From Bacillota bacterium (GTDB lineage Bacteria; Bacillota; Clostridia; Peptostreptococcales; Anaerovoracaceae): DNA of 38,455 nt. The position numbers and the translations under genes are program-made. Of the stretch, positions 8,596 through 16,294 are shown piece after piece (position 1 is the stretch's first letter; each line of letters starts with the position of its first letter). The stretch covers positions 1 through 38,455 of the forward strand of contig JALEHL010000132.1 of NCBI GenBank assembly GCA_022770665.1, in the 5' to 3' direction. The notes under the pieces are model-generated. The model was not told the DNA's origin, did not search any database, and was given only the letters and a program-made list of their open reading frames with translations.

Positions 8596-9333
8596 ATGAG
8601 AATTATTACGATTATGATGGGCACCCTGTTCAGTGTGACAGGCATTTACCTGATCGCCAACGGCGGGCTGACGTTCCTGTCTGTGGCGTTCATTGTAGGG
8701 CTGATGTTTGCAGTGGCAGGTGTCGTTGAGTGCCTTTCTTATAGCGGATACCGGGGCGAGGACGAGGCGAAAAGCTGGATCCTCATTGACGGGACCTGCA
8801 CGTTCATGCTGGGCGTGCTGATCCTGATGAACAAGCTGGCGGCGGAGGCGGCGGTACCTCTGGTGCTGGGACTGTGGATCCTGTTTTCCGGGATTCGCAA
8901 TTTCGTGAAAGCATGGGAAAAAATCGAAGTGCGGGGAGAGCGGTTCTATGATCATCTGCTTATCGGTTTTGTGAACATAGTTCTGGGACTATACGCGTTT
9001 TTTGACCAGGATCTGTTTAATTTCTCCACGGTGACGCTGGTCGGAATCTATATGCTGTCAGGCGGAATCAATATCGCCCATGTCGGTGCAACCATTAAGA
9101 TCCGCAAGCCGGATTTCCTCAAGACGAAAGAGGAAAAGCTGGAGGAAGCGGCAGCAAAAGCGGCGGAAGCCCACCAGGCGGCCAAGGAAGCGATTCGCTT
9201 TGCCAAGGAGACAAAGGCGGAGCTGAAGGTGATCGAGCAGACTCCGGCAGAGGAAATGGACCGGACTCTGGCACCGAAACCAGGCACAGAGAACCGCGGG
9301 GAATCCGGCGGAGAATCCGGCTCGGAAGGATAG
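8596..9333 (+). CDS. DUF308 (HdeD-like) integral membrane protein
   Basis: A 245-aa membrane protein. The ATG at 8596 is chosen because AAGGAGG lies nine bases upstream; the ORF-track start lies inside the promoter. About six hydrophobic helices fill residues 1-165 in paired short hairpins, as in the DUF308/HdeD family, whose E. coli member is linked to acid resistance. The family's biochemical role is unknown. The C-terminal 80 residues are soluble and charged, with an Ala/Lys/Glu-rich predicted coiled coil (EEAAAKAAEAHQAAKEA) and a Gly/Ser/Glu-rich tail. It is first in an operon, with only four bases before the next gene. Confidence 0.82.
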   Translation: MRIITIMMGTLFSVTGIYLIANGGLTFLSVAFIVGLMFAVAGVVECLSYSGYRGEDEAKSWILIDGTCTFMLGVLILMNKLAAEAAVPLVLGLWILFSGIRNFVKAWEKIEVRGERFYDHLLIGFVNIVLGLYAFFDQDLFNFSTVTLVGIYMLSGGINIAHVGATIKIRKPDFLKTKEEKLEEAAAKAAEAHQAAKEAIRFAKETKAELKVIEQTPAEEMDRTLAPKPGTENRGESGGESGSEG

Positions 9334-9337
9334 TACC

Positions 9338-10588
9338 ATGGAGCATATGGAGTATGATATTCTGATCGTCGGAGGAGGCGCTGCGGGACTGACGGCTGCA
9401 GTCTGTGCAGGCCGCTTTGCAGAATCTTTCTGCCCGGCGCCGCCTCTTCGGATCGCAGTTGTGGAAAAGAAGGACGTGACAGGGAAAAAGCTTTCTGCCA
9501 CAGGAAACGGCCGGTGCAATCTTTCTAATGCAGCCTGTACAGACCGGGCGGAAGTTGACGGGTTTTTCCGTGCGGTCGGTCTGGTGACCCGGACGGATGA
9601 TGCAGGGAGAATGTATCCCTACGGGGAGGAGGCAGCAGAGGTGACTGCACTTCTGACGAAGACTGCCCGTGATTTTCATACGGAATTTTTTATGAACTGC
9701 CAGGTGACGCAGATCTGTCCGGTGCCGAAACGGAAACCGGAGCAGGACTGCAGTGTGCCCGGCGGTTTTGTTGTGGAAATAAACCGGAAGGACCCTGGCC
9801 GGGGGGACAGCGGATTCATGACACTGCGATGCCGGAGACTGCTGCTGGCTGCGGGAGGAAAATCCTGCAGCGTGTTCGGAACGACCGGTGACGGATATGT
9901 TCTGGCCAGACAGCTGGGGCACAGGGTCACCAGCCTCGCGCCGTCACTGGTGCCGGTGCAGGTGGACGCAGATCTGAGGGACCTGGCCGGGGTGCGCACG
10001 AAAGCCTCGGTGCAGCTGCTTCATCAGGGAAGAAGGGTTGCTGCGGAGAACGGAGAAGTGCAGTTTCAGAAGGATTGCATTTCGGGAATCTGCATCATGA
10101 ATCTCTCACGGCTTCTGGTGCTGAACCGGGAGAAAACGATGCCGGAAGCGTTTCGGGAATATGAGATTGTTCTGGATCTGATGCCGGAGTACAGTATGGA
10201 GGAAGTCCGCCGTATGATTTCCGGAAAGAACGGAAGCCTGCAGACGCTGGTAAAGAGAAAGCTGGCCGGCTGGATCCTGAAGCAGTACGAAATGCAGGGA
10301 AGATGCTCTGCCGAAGGGAAAGACCTGGCATTTCTGCTGAAGCATCTGACGTTTTCTGTGACCGGGACGAAAGGCTGGAATGATGCCCAGGTGACACGGG
10401 GCGGTGTGGCAATGGATGAGGTGGATCCGGATACGATGGAATCGAAACGGATTCCGGGACTGTATTTTTCCGGAGAGATACTGGACTATGACGGACCATG
10501 CGGAGGATTCAACCTGCATTTCGCCTGGAAGAGCGGTATCCGGGCAGGAAAGGCCATGGCAGACGCGATACGGAAGGAGCGGGAATAA
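9338..10588 (+). CDS. NAD(P)/FAD-dependent oxidoreductase, HI0933/BaiN family
   Basis: A 416-aa flavoprotein of the HI0933 (YhiN, BaiN-like) family. The N-terminal Rossmann fold has DILIVGGGAAGLTAA for FAD binding. KLSATGNGRCNLSN is the family signature just after the first strand pair, GGKSCSVFGTTGDGY lies mid-protein, and GEILDYDGPCGGFNLHFAW closes the FAD site at the C-terminus. Members have been linked to bile-acid dehydroxylation steps (BaiN) and to other reductions, but the real substrate is usually unknown. I see no other bile-acid genes here and make no such claim. A GGAAGG site lies at the end of the DUF308 gene, and the next gene starts two bases after this stop, so translation is probably coupled. 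Confidence 0.87.
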   Translation: MEHMEYDILIVGGGAAGLTAAVCAGRFAESFCPAPPLRIAVVEKKDVTGKKLSATGNGRCNLSNAACTDRAEVDGFFRAVGLVTRTDDAGRMYPYGEEAAEVTALLTKTARDFHTEFFMNCQVTQICPVPKRKPEQDCSVPGGFVVEINRKDPGRGDSGFMTLRCRRLLLAAGGKSCSVFGTTGDGYVLARQLGHRVTSLAPSLVPVQVDADLRDLAGVRTKASVQLLHQGRRVAAENGEVQFQKDCISGICIMNLSRLLVLNREKTMPEAFREYEIVLDLMPEYSMEEVRRMISGKNGSLQTLVKRKLAGWILKQYEMQGRCSAEGKDLAFLLKHLTFSVTGTKGWNDAQVTRGGVAMDEVDPDTMESKRIPGLYFSGEILDYDGPCGGFNLHFAWKSGIRAGKAMADAIRKERE

Positions 10589-10589
10589 T

Positions 10590-12227
10590 ATGTATCGGAT
10601 TCATCAGATCAGACTGGCTCTGGACGAGCCGAAAGAGAACATCCCGGAAAAGATTCTGAAAAAGATCGGCGGCCGGGATCTTTTTATCAGGGAATGGCAT
10701 ATTGTGAAAGAATCCATCGATGCCAGAAATAAAAATGATATCCGCCGCGTCTATTCAGTGGACTTCACGGCAGCTTCCCGCAAAAATCCGAAGAAGGCGC
10801 TGCACCTTCCATCTGCAGAGAAGCTCCGGCTGGAGATCGCGCCGGACCTGACGTATGTGCCGGTAGAATGCCCGGAAAATGCGCCGGAGCTGAAGGAACG
10901 GCCGGTCATCGCGGGTCTGGGACCGGCCGGTCTGTTCTGCGGTCTTGTTCTGGCGCAGGCAGGATATCGGCCCCTGATCCTGGAGAGGGGAAAAGATGTG
11001 GACCGGCGCCGCGAAGATGTGGATGCGTTCTGGTCCTGCGGCAGGCTGGATCCGGATTCCAATGTGCAGTTCGGAGAAGGCGGCGCCGGCACGTTCAGTG
11101 ACGGAAAACTTACCACCGGAATTAAAGATGTCCGGATCCGAAAAGTTCTGACGGAGATGGTCCGGGCAGGTGCGCCGGAGGATATTCTGTATAAGCAGCA
11201 TCCGCATATCGGTACGGATCTGCTGCGGATCGTGGTGAAGAACATCCGGCAGGAAATCCTTCGCCTGGGCGGCGAAGTGCGCTTCTGCACCAGAATGGAG
11301 ACGGTGCATTGCGGCAGCGGCTCCATCCGCAGCATCACAGTGCGTGATCTGCAGAATGACAGGCTGACGGAGCTGTCCTGCCAGGCGCTTGTGCTGGCGG
11401 TCGGCCACAGCGCCAGGGACACTTTCCGGATGCTCCGTGACGTCGGCATTTCCATGGAACAGAAACCGTTCTCCATCGGGGTGCGGATCGAGCATCCCCA
11501 GGATCTGATCGACATTTCCCAGTATGGACGGCCGGGGCGGCAGCTTGGGCTGCCGCCGGCAGAATATAAGATCAACTACCGCTGCAGGGCGGACGGCCCT
11601 GCAGCGGGACGGGGAGTCTATACCTTCTGCATGTGCCCTGGCGGTCAGGTCATCGTGGCATCTTCCCAGGAGGGGGGCGTTGTGACCAACGGCATGAGTT
11701 ATCATGACCGGGACAGCGGCACGGCAAACAGTGCCCTTCTCTGCGACGTGCGCACCAGCGACTTCGGCAGCAGCGACGTGCTGGCCGGTGTGGAATTTCA
11801 GGAAAAGTATGAGCGCCTGGCATTTGAAGCGGGACGGAATCAGAATCCCGGCGGGAAACCTTATACGCCGCCGCGGACTTCATGGGGAAAGCTGCGGGAC
11901 GGACAGGCACAGGAGGTGGAAAGCTGCCTGCCGGCTTTCGCACTGGAGGCCTTTCGGGAGGCAATGCCGCATCTGGGCAGAAAACTTCATGGGTTCGATG
12001 ACGACAGTGCGGTTGTGACGGCTGTGGAGACACGAAGTTCTTCTCCGGTGCGGATCCTGCGGGGTGAATCCTGTGAGTCTGCGGTTTCGGGTCTTTATCC
12101 GTGCGGAGAAGGGGCCGGCTATGCCGGCGGCATCACGTCTGCTGCAGTAGACGGCATCCGGGTTGCGGAGGCGATTATCCGGAAATGGAAGCCTTCCGGT
12201 GAAAGTACAGGTGTGCATTCCGAATGA
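10590..12227 (+). CDS. Uncharacterised FAD-dependent dehydrogenase (COG2509 type)
   Basis: A 545-aa flavoprotein. The ATG at 10590 (MYRIHQIRLALDEP) follows AAGGAGC and sits two bases after the previous stop; the longer ORF-track start lies within the upstream gene. The first 100 residues form a small alpha/beta domain typical of this family. The Rossmann motif PVIAGLGPAGLFCGLVLAQAG is next, then NVQFGEGGAGTFSDGKLTTG, a hallmark of these proteins, and the C-terminal FAD segment YPCGEGAGYAGGITSAAVDG. No substrate is known for the family. Clostridial genomes often place a gene of this type next to an HI0933-family gene. Conserved internal Gly motifs suggest an active enzyme. Confidence 0.85.
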   Translation: MYRIHQIRLALDEPKENIPEKILKKIGGRDLFIREWHIVKESIDARNKNDIRRVYSVDFTAASRKNPKKALHLPSAEKLRLEIAPDLTYVPVECPENAPELKERPVIAGLGPAGLFCGLVLAQAGYRPLILERGKDVDRRREDVDAFWSCGRLDPDSNVQFGEGGAGTFSDGKLTTGIKDVRIRKVLTEMVRAGAPEDILYKQHPHIGTDLLRIVVKNIRQEILRLGGEVRFCTRMETVHCGSGSIRSITVRDLQNDRLTELSCQALVLAVGHSARDTFRMLRDVGISMEQKPFSIGVRIEHPQDLIDISQYGRPGRQLGLPPAEYKINYRCRADGPAAGRGVYTFCMCPGGQVIVASSQEGGVVTNGMSYHDRDSGTANSALLCDVRTSDFGSSDVLAGVEFQEKYERLAFEAGRNQNPGGKPYTPPRTSWGKLRDGQAQEVESCLPAFALEAFREAMPHLGRKLHGFDDDSAVVTAVETRSSSPVRILRGESCESAVSGLYPCGEGAGYAGGITSAAVDGIRVAEAIIRKWKPSGESTGVHSE

Positions 12228-12257
12228 TAAAATTTGCGTAAAATTGATTGAAAATGA

Positions 12258-12285
12258 TTGACTTTGACTGAACGTGTGCTATACT
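12258..12285 (+). promoter_or_regulatory. Promoter of the DeoR-gap unit
   Basis: TTGACT (12258-12263) and TATACT (12280-12285) are 16 bases apart. The -35 is embedded in a TTGA-rich direct repeat (ATTGATTGA, ATGATTGA) at 12243-12261, a plausible operator for the DeoR-family protein encoded just downstream; that link is inference. Confidence 0.75.
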
Positions 12286-12310
12286 AAAGTCGTCAGGAGG
12301 ACGAAATGGT

Positions 12311-13078
12311 ATGCTACAGAACGAAAGACAGCATAAAATCCTGGACGAACTGGAGATCCGTCATGCAGTGAAAGTGAACGAGCTGGCTAGACAGATGGAA
12401 ACCAGTGAATCCACCATACGGCGGGACATCAATGAGCTGGCGCAGATGGGAAAGCTGAAGAAAGTGTTCGGCGGTGCGGTGTCGCTCGGACGGGACGATG
12501 CGTTCGCAGTCGCGGATGTCGCCTCCAGAAACCGCCGGAATGTGGAGGAAAAGACGCAGATCGCACGGTATGCGGCTTCTCTGATCGAGGAGAATGATTT
12601 CGTTTATCTGGATGCAGGGACCACCAGCGGAAGGATGATCGATTTCCTGGACCGGAAAAACGTGACGTATGTAACGAACGGCATTGCTCATGCCTGCCGG
12701 CTTATTGAACGGGGATTTTCAGCCTATATGATCGGCGGATTGCTCCGCCCCTCGTCGGAGGCGGTGATTGGAGAGTCCGCAATCGAGGCCGTGAAGCGCT
12801 TTAATTTCACCAAGTGCTTCATGGGAGCCAAGGGCATCGACCTGGAACGGGGCTTTACGACGCTCGATGTCAGTGAAGCCGCCGTAAAAACAGCTGTCAT
12901 GCAGAAGTCCGGAAAGGCTTTCGTGCTTGCAGACCATACCAAGTTCAATCTGATTTCATCGGTAACATTCGCACCTCTGGAAAATGTCTGCATTATCACA
13001 GATCTGCTGGAAGATCCGCGATACCGGAAGCGGACAGAGATCCGGGAGATGTCGAATCGCCGGGAGGATAGATTTTGA
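12311..13078 (+). CDS. DeoR/GlpR-family transcriptional regulator
   Basis: A 255-aa sugar-phosphate-responsive regulator. The N-terminal helix-turn-helix (residues 1-57) carries [26 protein letters not shown], the DeoR signature. The C-terminal DeoRC sensor domain, related to phosphosugar isomerases, contains [16 protein letters not shown] and a [19 protein letters not shown] segment. ATG 12311 follows AGGAGG by ten bases. It is 44 bases upstream of gap and probably transcribed with it, so it may control glycolytic flow in the way CggR does in Bacillus, although CggR is of a different family. Effector and targets cannot be read from the sequence. Confidence 0.88.
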   Translation: MLQNERQHKILDELEIRHAVKVNELARQMETSESTIRRDINELAQMGKLKKVFGGAVSLGRDDAFAVADVASRNRRNVEEKTQIARYAASLIEENDFVYLDAGTTSGRMIDFLDRKNVTYVTNGIAHACRLIERGFSAYMIGGLLRPSSEAVIGESAIEAVKRFNFTKCFMGAKGIDLERGFTTLDVSEAAVKTAVMQKSGKAFVLADHTKFNLISSVTFAPLENVCIITDLLEDPRYRKRTEIREMSNRREDRF

Positions 13079-13122
13079 AAAGAAACGATATTTCAGATGA
13101 GAGGAAACAGGAGGGATTCATC

Positions 13123-14142
13123 ATGACGACGAAAATTGCAATTAACGGATTCGGCAGAATCGGCCGTCTGGCATTCCGCCAGATTTTTGAAGATGATTCG
13201 ATGGAAGTGGCGGCGATCAATGATCTGACCGATCCGGGCATGCTGGCGCATCTGCTGAAGTATGATAGTGTGCAGGGAAGCTATCGGAACCATACCGTGA
13301 CCAGTGACGAAAATTCCATTAGCGTGGATGGAAAGAAAATCGCGGTTCTGTCGGAAAAAGATCCGGAGAAGCTGCCGTGGAAAGAGATGGGAATTGATAT
13401 TGTGCTGGAATGCACCGGATTTTTCTGTTCAAAAGCCAAGTCGGAGGCGCATATCCGGGCCGGTGCGAAGAAAGTTCTGATTTCCGCTCCTGCGGGAAGT
13501 GATCTGAAGACGATTGTTTACGGCACGAACCATGAAACGCTGACAGCTGACGATACTGTGATTTCTGCAGCGTCCTGCACTACCAACTGTCTGGCGCCGA
13601 TGGCCAAGGCGCTGAACAACTACCGTGAAGTGCGCACGGGCTTTATGACGACGATTCATGCGTATACCGGGGATCAGATGCTTCTGGACGGGCCGCACAG
13701 AAAAGGCGACAAGAGAAGAGCTAGAGCCGGCGCTATGAATATCGTTCCGACCAGCAGCGGTGCAGCGAAGGCAATCGGTCTGGTCATCCCGGAACTGGAT
13801 GGCAAACTGATCGGTTCCGCACAGCGTGTGCCTGTTCCATCCGGTTCGATTACGATTCTGGATGCCACACTGAAGGATGAGACGGACAGCGTGTCTGTAG
13901 AAGGCATCAATGCAGCCATGAAAGCGGCAGCAACAGAGTCCTTCGGCTATACCGAGGAGGAACTGGTTTCCAGCGATATTATCGGTATGGAATATGGTTC
14001 TCTCTTTGATGCGACTCAGACACTGGCCCAGAAATGCGGCACTCACATCTATGAAGTTCGTGTCGTTGCCTGGTATGATAATGAGAACAGCTATGTCTCT
14101 CAGATGGTGAGAACGCTGAAATATCTGAAGAAATTCCTGTAG
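13123..14142 (+). CDS. gap: Glyceraldehyde-3-phosphate dehydrogenase, type I
   Basis: Phosphorylating NAD-dependent GAPDH of 339 aa, oxidising glyceraldehyde 3-phosphate to 1,3-bisphosphoglycerate. The start is ATG 13123, eight bases after AGGAGG; the ORF-track start overlaps the upstream regulator. GFGRIGR (residues 8-14) is the NAD-binding loop. SCTTNCLAP carries the catalytic Cys152, and the downstream [20 protein letters not shown] and EYGS...WYDNE segments complete the active site. The last residues KKFL and the stop codon are the first unit of a 12-bp tandem repeat. pgk and tpiA, usual partners of gap in clostridia, are not adjacent. Confidence 0.96.
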   Translation: MTTKIAINGFGRIGRLAFRQIFEDDSMEVAAINDLTDPGMLAHLLKYDSVQGSYRNHTVTSDENSISVDGKKIAVLSEKDPEKLPWKEMGIDIVLECTGFFCSKAKSEAHIRAGAKKVLISAPAGSDLKTIVYGTNHETLTADDTVISAASCTTNCLAPMAKALNNYREVRTGFMTTIHAYTGDQMLLDGPHRKGDKRRARAGAMNIVPTSSGAAKAIGLVIPELDGKLIGSAQRVPVPSGSITILDATLKDETDSVSVEGINAAMKAAATESFGYTEEELVSSDIIGMEYGSLFDATQTLAQKCGTHIYEVRVVAWYDNENSYVSQMVRTLKYLKKFL

Positions 14143-14189
14143 AAATTCCTGTAGAAATTCCTGCAGAAAATCTTGAAGAAATTCCTGCA
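14130..14189 (+). repeat. 12-bp tandem repeat across the gap stop codon
   Basis: Five consecutive 12-bp units of consensus GAAATTCCTGYA. The first ends in the TA of the gap stop codon; units 1 and 2 are identical, units 3 and 5 have CA instead of TA, and unit 4 is degenerate. The period is a multiple of three, so copy-number changes keep frame. Confidence 0.9.
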
Positions 14190-14265
14190 GGGGAGACGGG
14201 CATATTCGGATCATAGAGATGAGATCTTTGAGACCATCGGGAGCATTGGGACTCCCGGGACGATT

Positions 14266-14290
14266 GGGGCCGCTGCGCGGCCCCTTTTTT
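14266..14290 (+). terminator. Terminator of the DeoR-gap unit
   Basis: GGGGCCGC/GCGGCCCC, an 8-bp GC stem with a TGC loop, is followed by six T residues. It is a textbook intrinsic terminator on the plus strand. Confidence 0.92.
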
Positions 14291-14355
14291 CGTGTGCTGC
14301 GTGTTCCCCTCCCGCCCTCGCGTTTTCCTGACTTGTCTCCCGGTTTCCGCAAGGC

Positions 14356-14398
14356 AAAAGGGACGCCAATCAAATCGATCCGTTTGGCGTCCCTTTTT
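14356..14398. terminator. Bidirectional terminator
   Basis: AAAAGGGACGCCAA pairs with TTGGCGTCCCTTTT. The A run before the stem and the T run after it make it work on both strands, between the convergent gap and gpmI genes. Confidence 0.9.
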
Positions 14399-14404
14399 GC
14401 TTGC

Positions 14405-14440
14405 AAAAAAAGGATCGGGAGCTTTGACAGCGTCCGATCC
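14405..14440 (-). terminator. Terminator of gpmI
   Basis: On the minus strand GGATCGG and CCGATCC pair around a 15-base loop and are followed by seven T residues, about 100 bases after the gpmI stop. Confidence 0.78.
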
Positions 14441-14466
14441 TCTGTATTCAGTGCATAGTTTCTCTG

Positions 14467-14531
14467 CTTCTGCCGGTACCTTCTGCCGGTGCCTGCTGCC
14501 GGTGTCTGCCGCCGATACCTGCCGCCCGGCC
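14467..14531. repeat. 13-bp tandem repeat downstream of gpmI
   Basis: Five tandem units based on CTTCTGCCGGTAC (plus-strand orientation) run from 14467 to 14531 and stop six bases from the gpmI stop codon. The first two differ at one position; later units diverge more. Confidence 0.85.
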
Positions 14532-14536
14532 TGTGC

Positions 14537-16156
14537 CTATCCTTCGATCAGGCACTCTCCAGTCATTTCCGGCGGTACCGGCAGACCCATCAGGTGGAGC
14601 AGGGTCGGTGCGATATCAGCCAGCTTGCCGCCTTCCCGGAATCCGGACACCGGCTGGTCGGCGATATGTACCAGGGGTACCGGGTTAGTGGAGTGGGCGG
14701 TCACCACATTTCCAGCCTCATCCAGCATTTCGTCGGCATTACCGTGATCTGCCGTCAGCAAAATCTGTCCGCCCGCTGCAAGGACTGCTTTTTCGATGCG
14801 CCCCACGCAGGCATCCAGCGTTTCGATCGCCCGGACTGCGGCGTCGAAGACACCCGTATGTCCCACCATATCCGCATTGGCGAAGTTCAGAATGATCAGA
14901 TCATACATGGATGCTTCGTTTCTTTCACCGGCCGCGATCTCTTCCAGCACCTTTTCCGTCACTGTCACCGCACTCATCTCCGGCTGCAGGTCGTAGGTGG
15001 CGACCTTTGGGGAAGGAATCAGAATCCGGTCTTCCAGTGGATTGGGTTCCTCCACACCACCGTTGAAGAAGAAGGTCACATGGGCATACTTTTCGGTTTC
15101 TGCGATGCGGAGCTGATGGAGCCCCAGCCCGGAAATGTATTCGCCCAGGGTGTTTTCCAACCGGCGTGGCGGGAAGGCAACTTCCACGTTCGGCATTTCC
15201 GCATCATACTGGGTCATGCAGACGTAGCACAGATCGTTCACCGTCTTTTTCCGCTCGAATCCGTCGAAAGCAGGATCCACGAAGGCGCGGGTCAGTTCCC
15301 TGGCACGATCCGGACGGAAATTGAACATGACGATGGAATCGCCGTCATGCACATACCCTTTCCCGGCAAAATCCGTCTCACCGGCAAAATCCGTCTCCCC
15401 GGCATTTTCCCCGATGCATGCCTCGGCATTTTCCCCGGCTGCGCCGCAAACGGTCGGCAGGATGAATTCGTCCGTTTCACCGCGGGCATACGCTGCCGCC
15501 ACGGCCTCGCTGCCGCTGGCTGCCTGCTTTCCTTCGCCCAGGGTCAGAGCATCGTAGGCCAGGGAGACCCGTTCCCACCGCTTGTCACGATCCATGGCAT
15601 AATACCGTCCGGATACCACGCCTACGCGGCCGATACCTTCTGCGTCCATGAAATCTTCCAGCTGCTTCATGAAGTCAGCGCCGGAGGTAGGCGGTACGTC
15701 TCGTCCATCCATGAAGCAGTGGACGAAGACTTTTTTGACGCCGCGTTTTTTTGCCAGCTGGAGCAGCGCAAAGAGATGGGTGATGTGACTGTGGACACCG
15801 CCGTCGGATAAAAGTCCGTAAAGATGCAGGGTGCCGCCGGTCTTTAGCACATGGTCACAGGCGTGATTCAGAGGCACGTTATCAAAGAAGATGCCGTCTT
15901 CAATGGCTTTGGTAATCTTCGTTAATTCTTGATAGACGATGCGCCCTGCACCGATGTTGAGATGGCCTACCTCGGAGTTTCCCATCTGGCCCTCGGGTAG
16001 TCCTACCGCCAGACCGCTGGCTGCCAGCTGCGTTCCTGGATATGTATTGAAAATCCGGTCCAGATTCGGTTTCTTTGCAGCCGCGATGGCATTCCCGTCG
16101 GCTGCATCGCTGAGACCAAATCCGTCCAGTATCATAAGCATGGTTGGTTTTTTCAT
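14537..16156 (-). CDS. gpmI: 2,3-bisphosphoglycerate-independent phosphoglycerate mutase
   Basis: Interconverts 3- and 2-phosphoglycerate with two Mn ions and a phosphoserine intermediate. Start ATG 16156 (MKKPTMLMILDGFGL) lies nine bases after AGGAGG, giving 539 aa; the family is usually near 510. GQMGNSEVGHLNIGAGR carries the catalytic Ser. GLLSDGGVHSH and the C-terminal TADHGNADEM supply metal ligands. The extra length is mostly an insertion before HDGDSIVMFNFRPDRARE (about residues 240-265), encoded by an in-frame 18-bp duplication that gives GETDFA twice. The family's equivalent loop is short and variable, so activity is probably intact. Monocistronic and convergent with gap. Confidence 0.95.
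   Translation of the reverse strand: MKKPTMLMILDGFGLSDAADGNAIAAAKKPNLDRIFNTYPGTQLAASGLAVGLPEGQMGNSEVGHLNIGAGRIVYQELTKITKAIEDGIFFDNVPLNHACDHVLKTGGTLHLYGLLSDGGVHSHITHLFALLQLAKKRGVKKVFVHCFMDGRDVPPTSGADFMKQLEDFMDAEGIGRVGVVSGRYYAMDRDKRWERVSLAYDALTLGEGKQAASGSEAVAAAYARGETDEFILPTVCGAAGENAEACIGENAGETDFAGETDFAGKGYVHDGDSIVMFNFRPDRARELTRAFVDPAFDGFERKKTVNDLCYVCMTQYDAEMPNVEVAFPPRRLENTLGEYISGLGLHQLRIAETEKYAHVTFFFNGGVEEPNPLEDRILIPSPKVATYDLQPEMSAVTVTEKVLEEIAAGERNEASMYDLIILNFANADMVGHTGVFDAAVRAIETLDACVGRIEKAVLAAGGQILLTADHGNADEMLDEAGNVVTAHSTNPVPLVHIADQPVSGFREGGKLADIAPTLLHLMGLPVPPEMTGECLIEG
15363..15437. repeat. In-frame repeat inside gpmI
   Basis: Two adjacent 18-bp copies of CCGGCAAAATCCGTCTCM (15363-15380, 15381-15398) are followed by two more distant CCGGCATTTTCCCC-like units. 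They code for the acidic, Gly-rich insertion in the mutase. Confidence 0.85.
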
Positions 16157-16204
16157 GGCGTGTTTCCTCCTGCATGTTTTGCATAATAAGAATAGTTCTC
16201 TTCC

Positions 16205-16210
16205 AGTATA
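16205..16210 (-). promoter_or_regulatory. Candidate extended -10 for gpmI
   Basis: On the minus strand TGGTATACT forms an extended -10 about 50 bases upstream of the gpmI start. A TATTAT nearer to the gene is a second option. No clear -35 is visible. Confidence 0.4.
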
Positions 16211-16224
16211 CCACAGCTTCACTC

Positions 16225-16253
16225 TTTTCTAAAGAACGAAAATCTGATACAAT
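16225..16253 (+). promoter_or_regulatory. Candidate promoter of addA
   Basis: TTTTCT (16225-16230) and TACAAT (16248-16253) are 17 bases apart, 41 bases upstream of the addA ATG. The -35 is weak. Confidence 0.5.
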
Positions 16254-16294
16254 GGAGGAAAACGCAGAGAAGGAAAAGCAGGAGGCCTTTACAG

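Larger units (their letters stand above)
14143..14536. other. Convergent intergenic region between gap and gpmI
   Basis: About 390 bases with no convincing gene. It holds the rest of the 12-bp repeat from gap, three intrinsic terminators and a 13-bp repeat array abutting gpmI. The small ORFs listed here on both strands are composed of these structures and lack ribosome binding sites. Confidence 0.7.

Noticed and set aside
10404-10589. N-terminal extension of the second flavoprotein
   Set aside because: It lies within the upstream gene; ATG 10590 has its own ribosome binding site.
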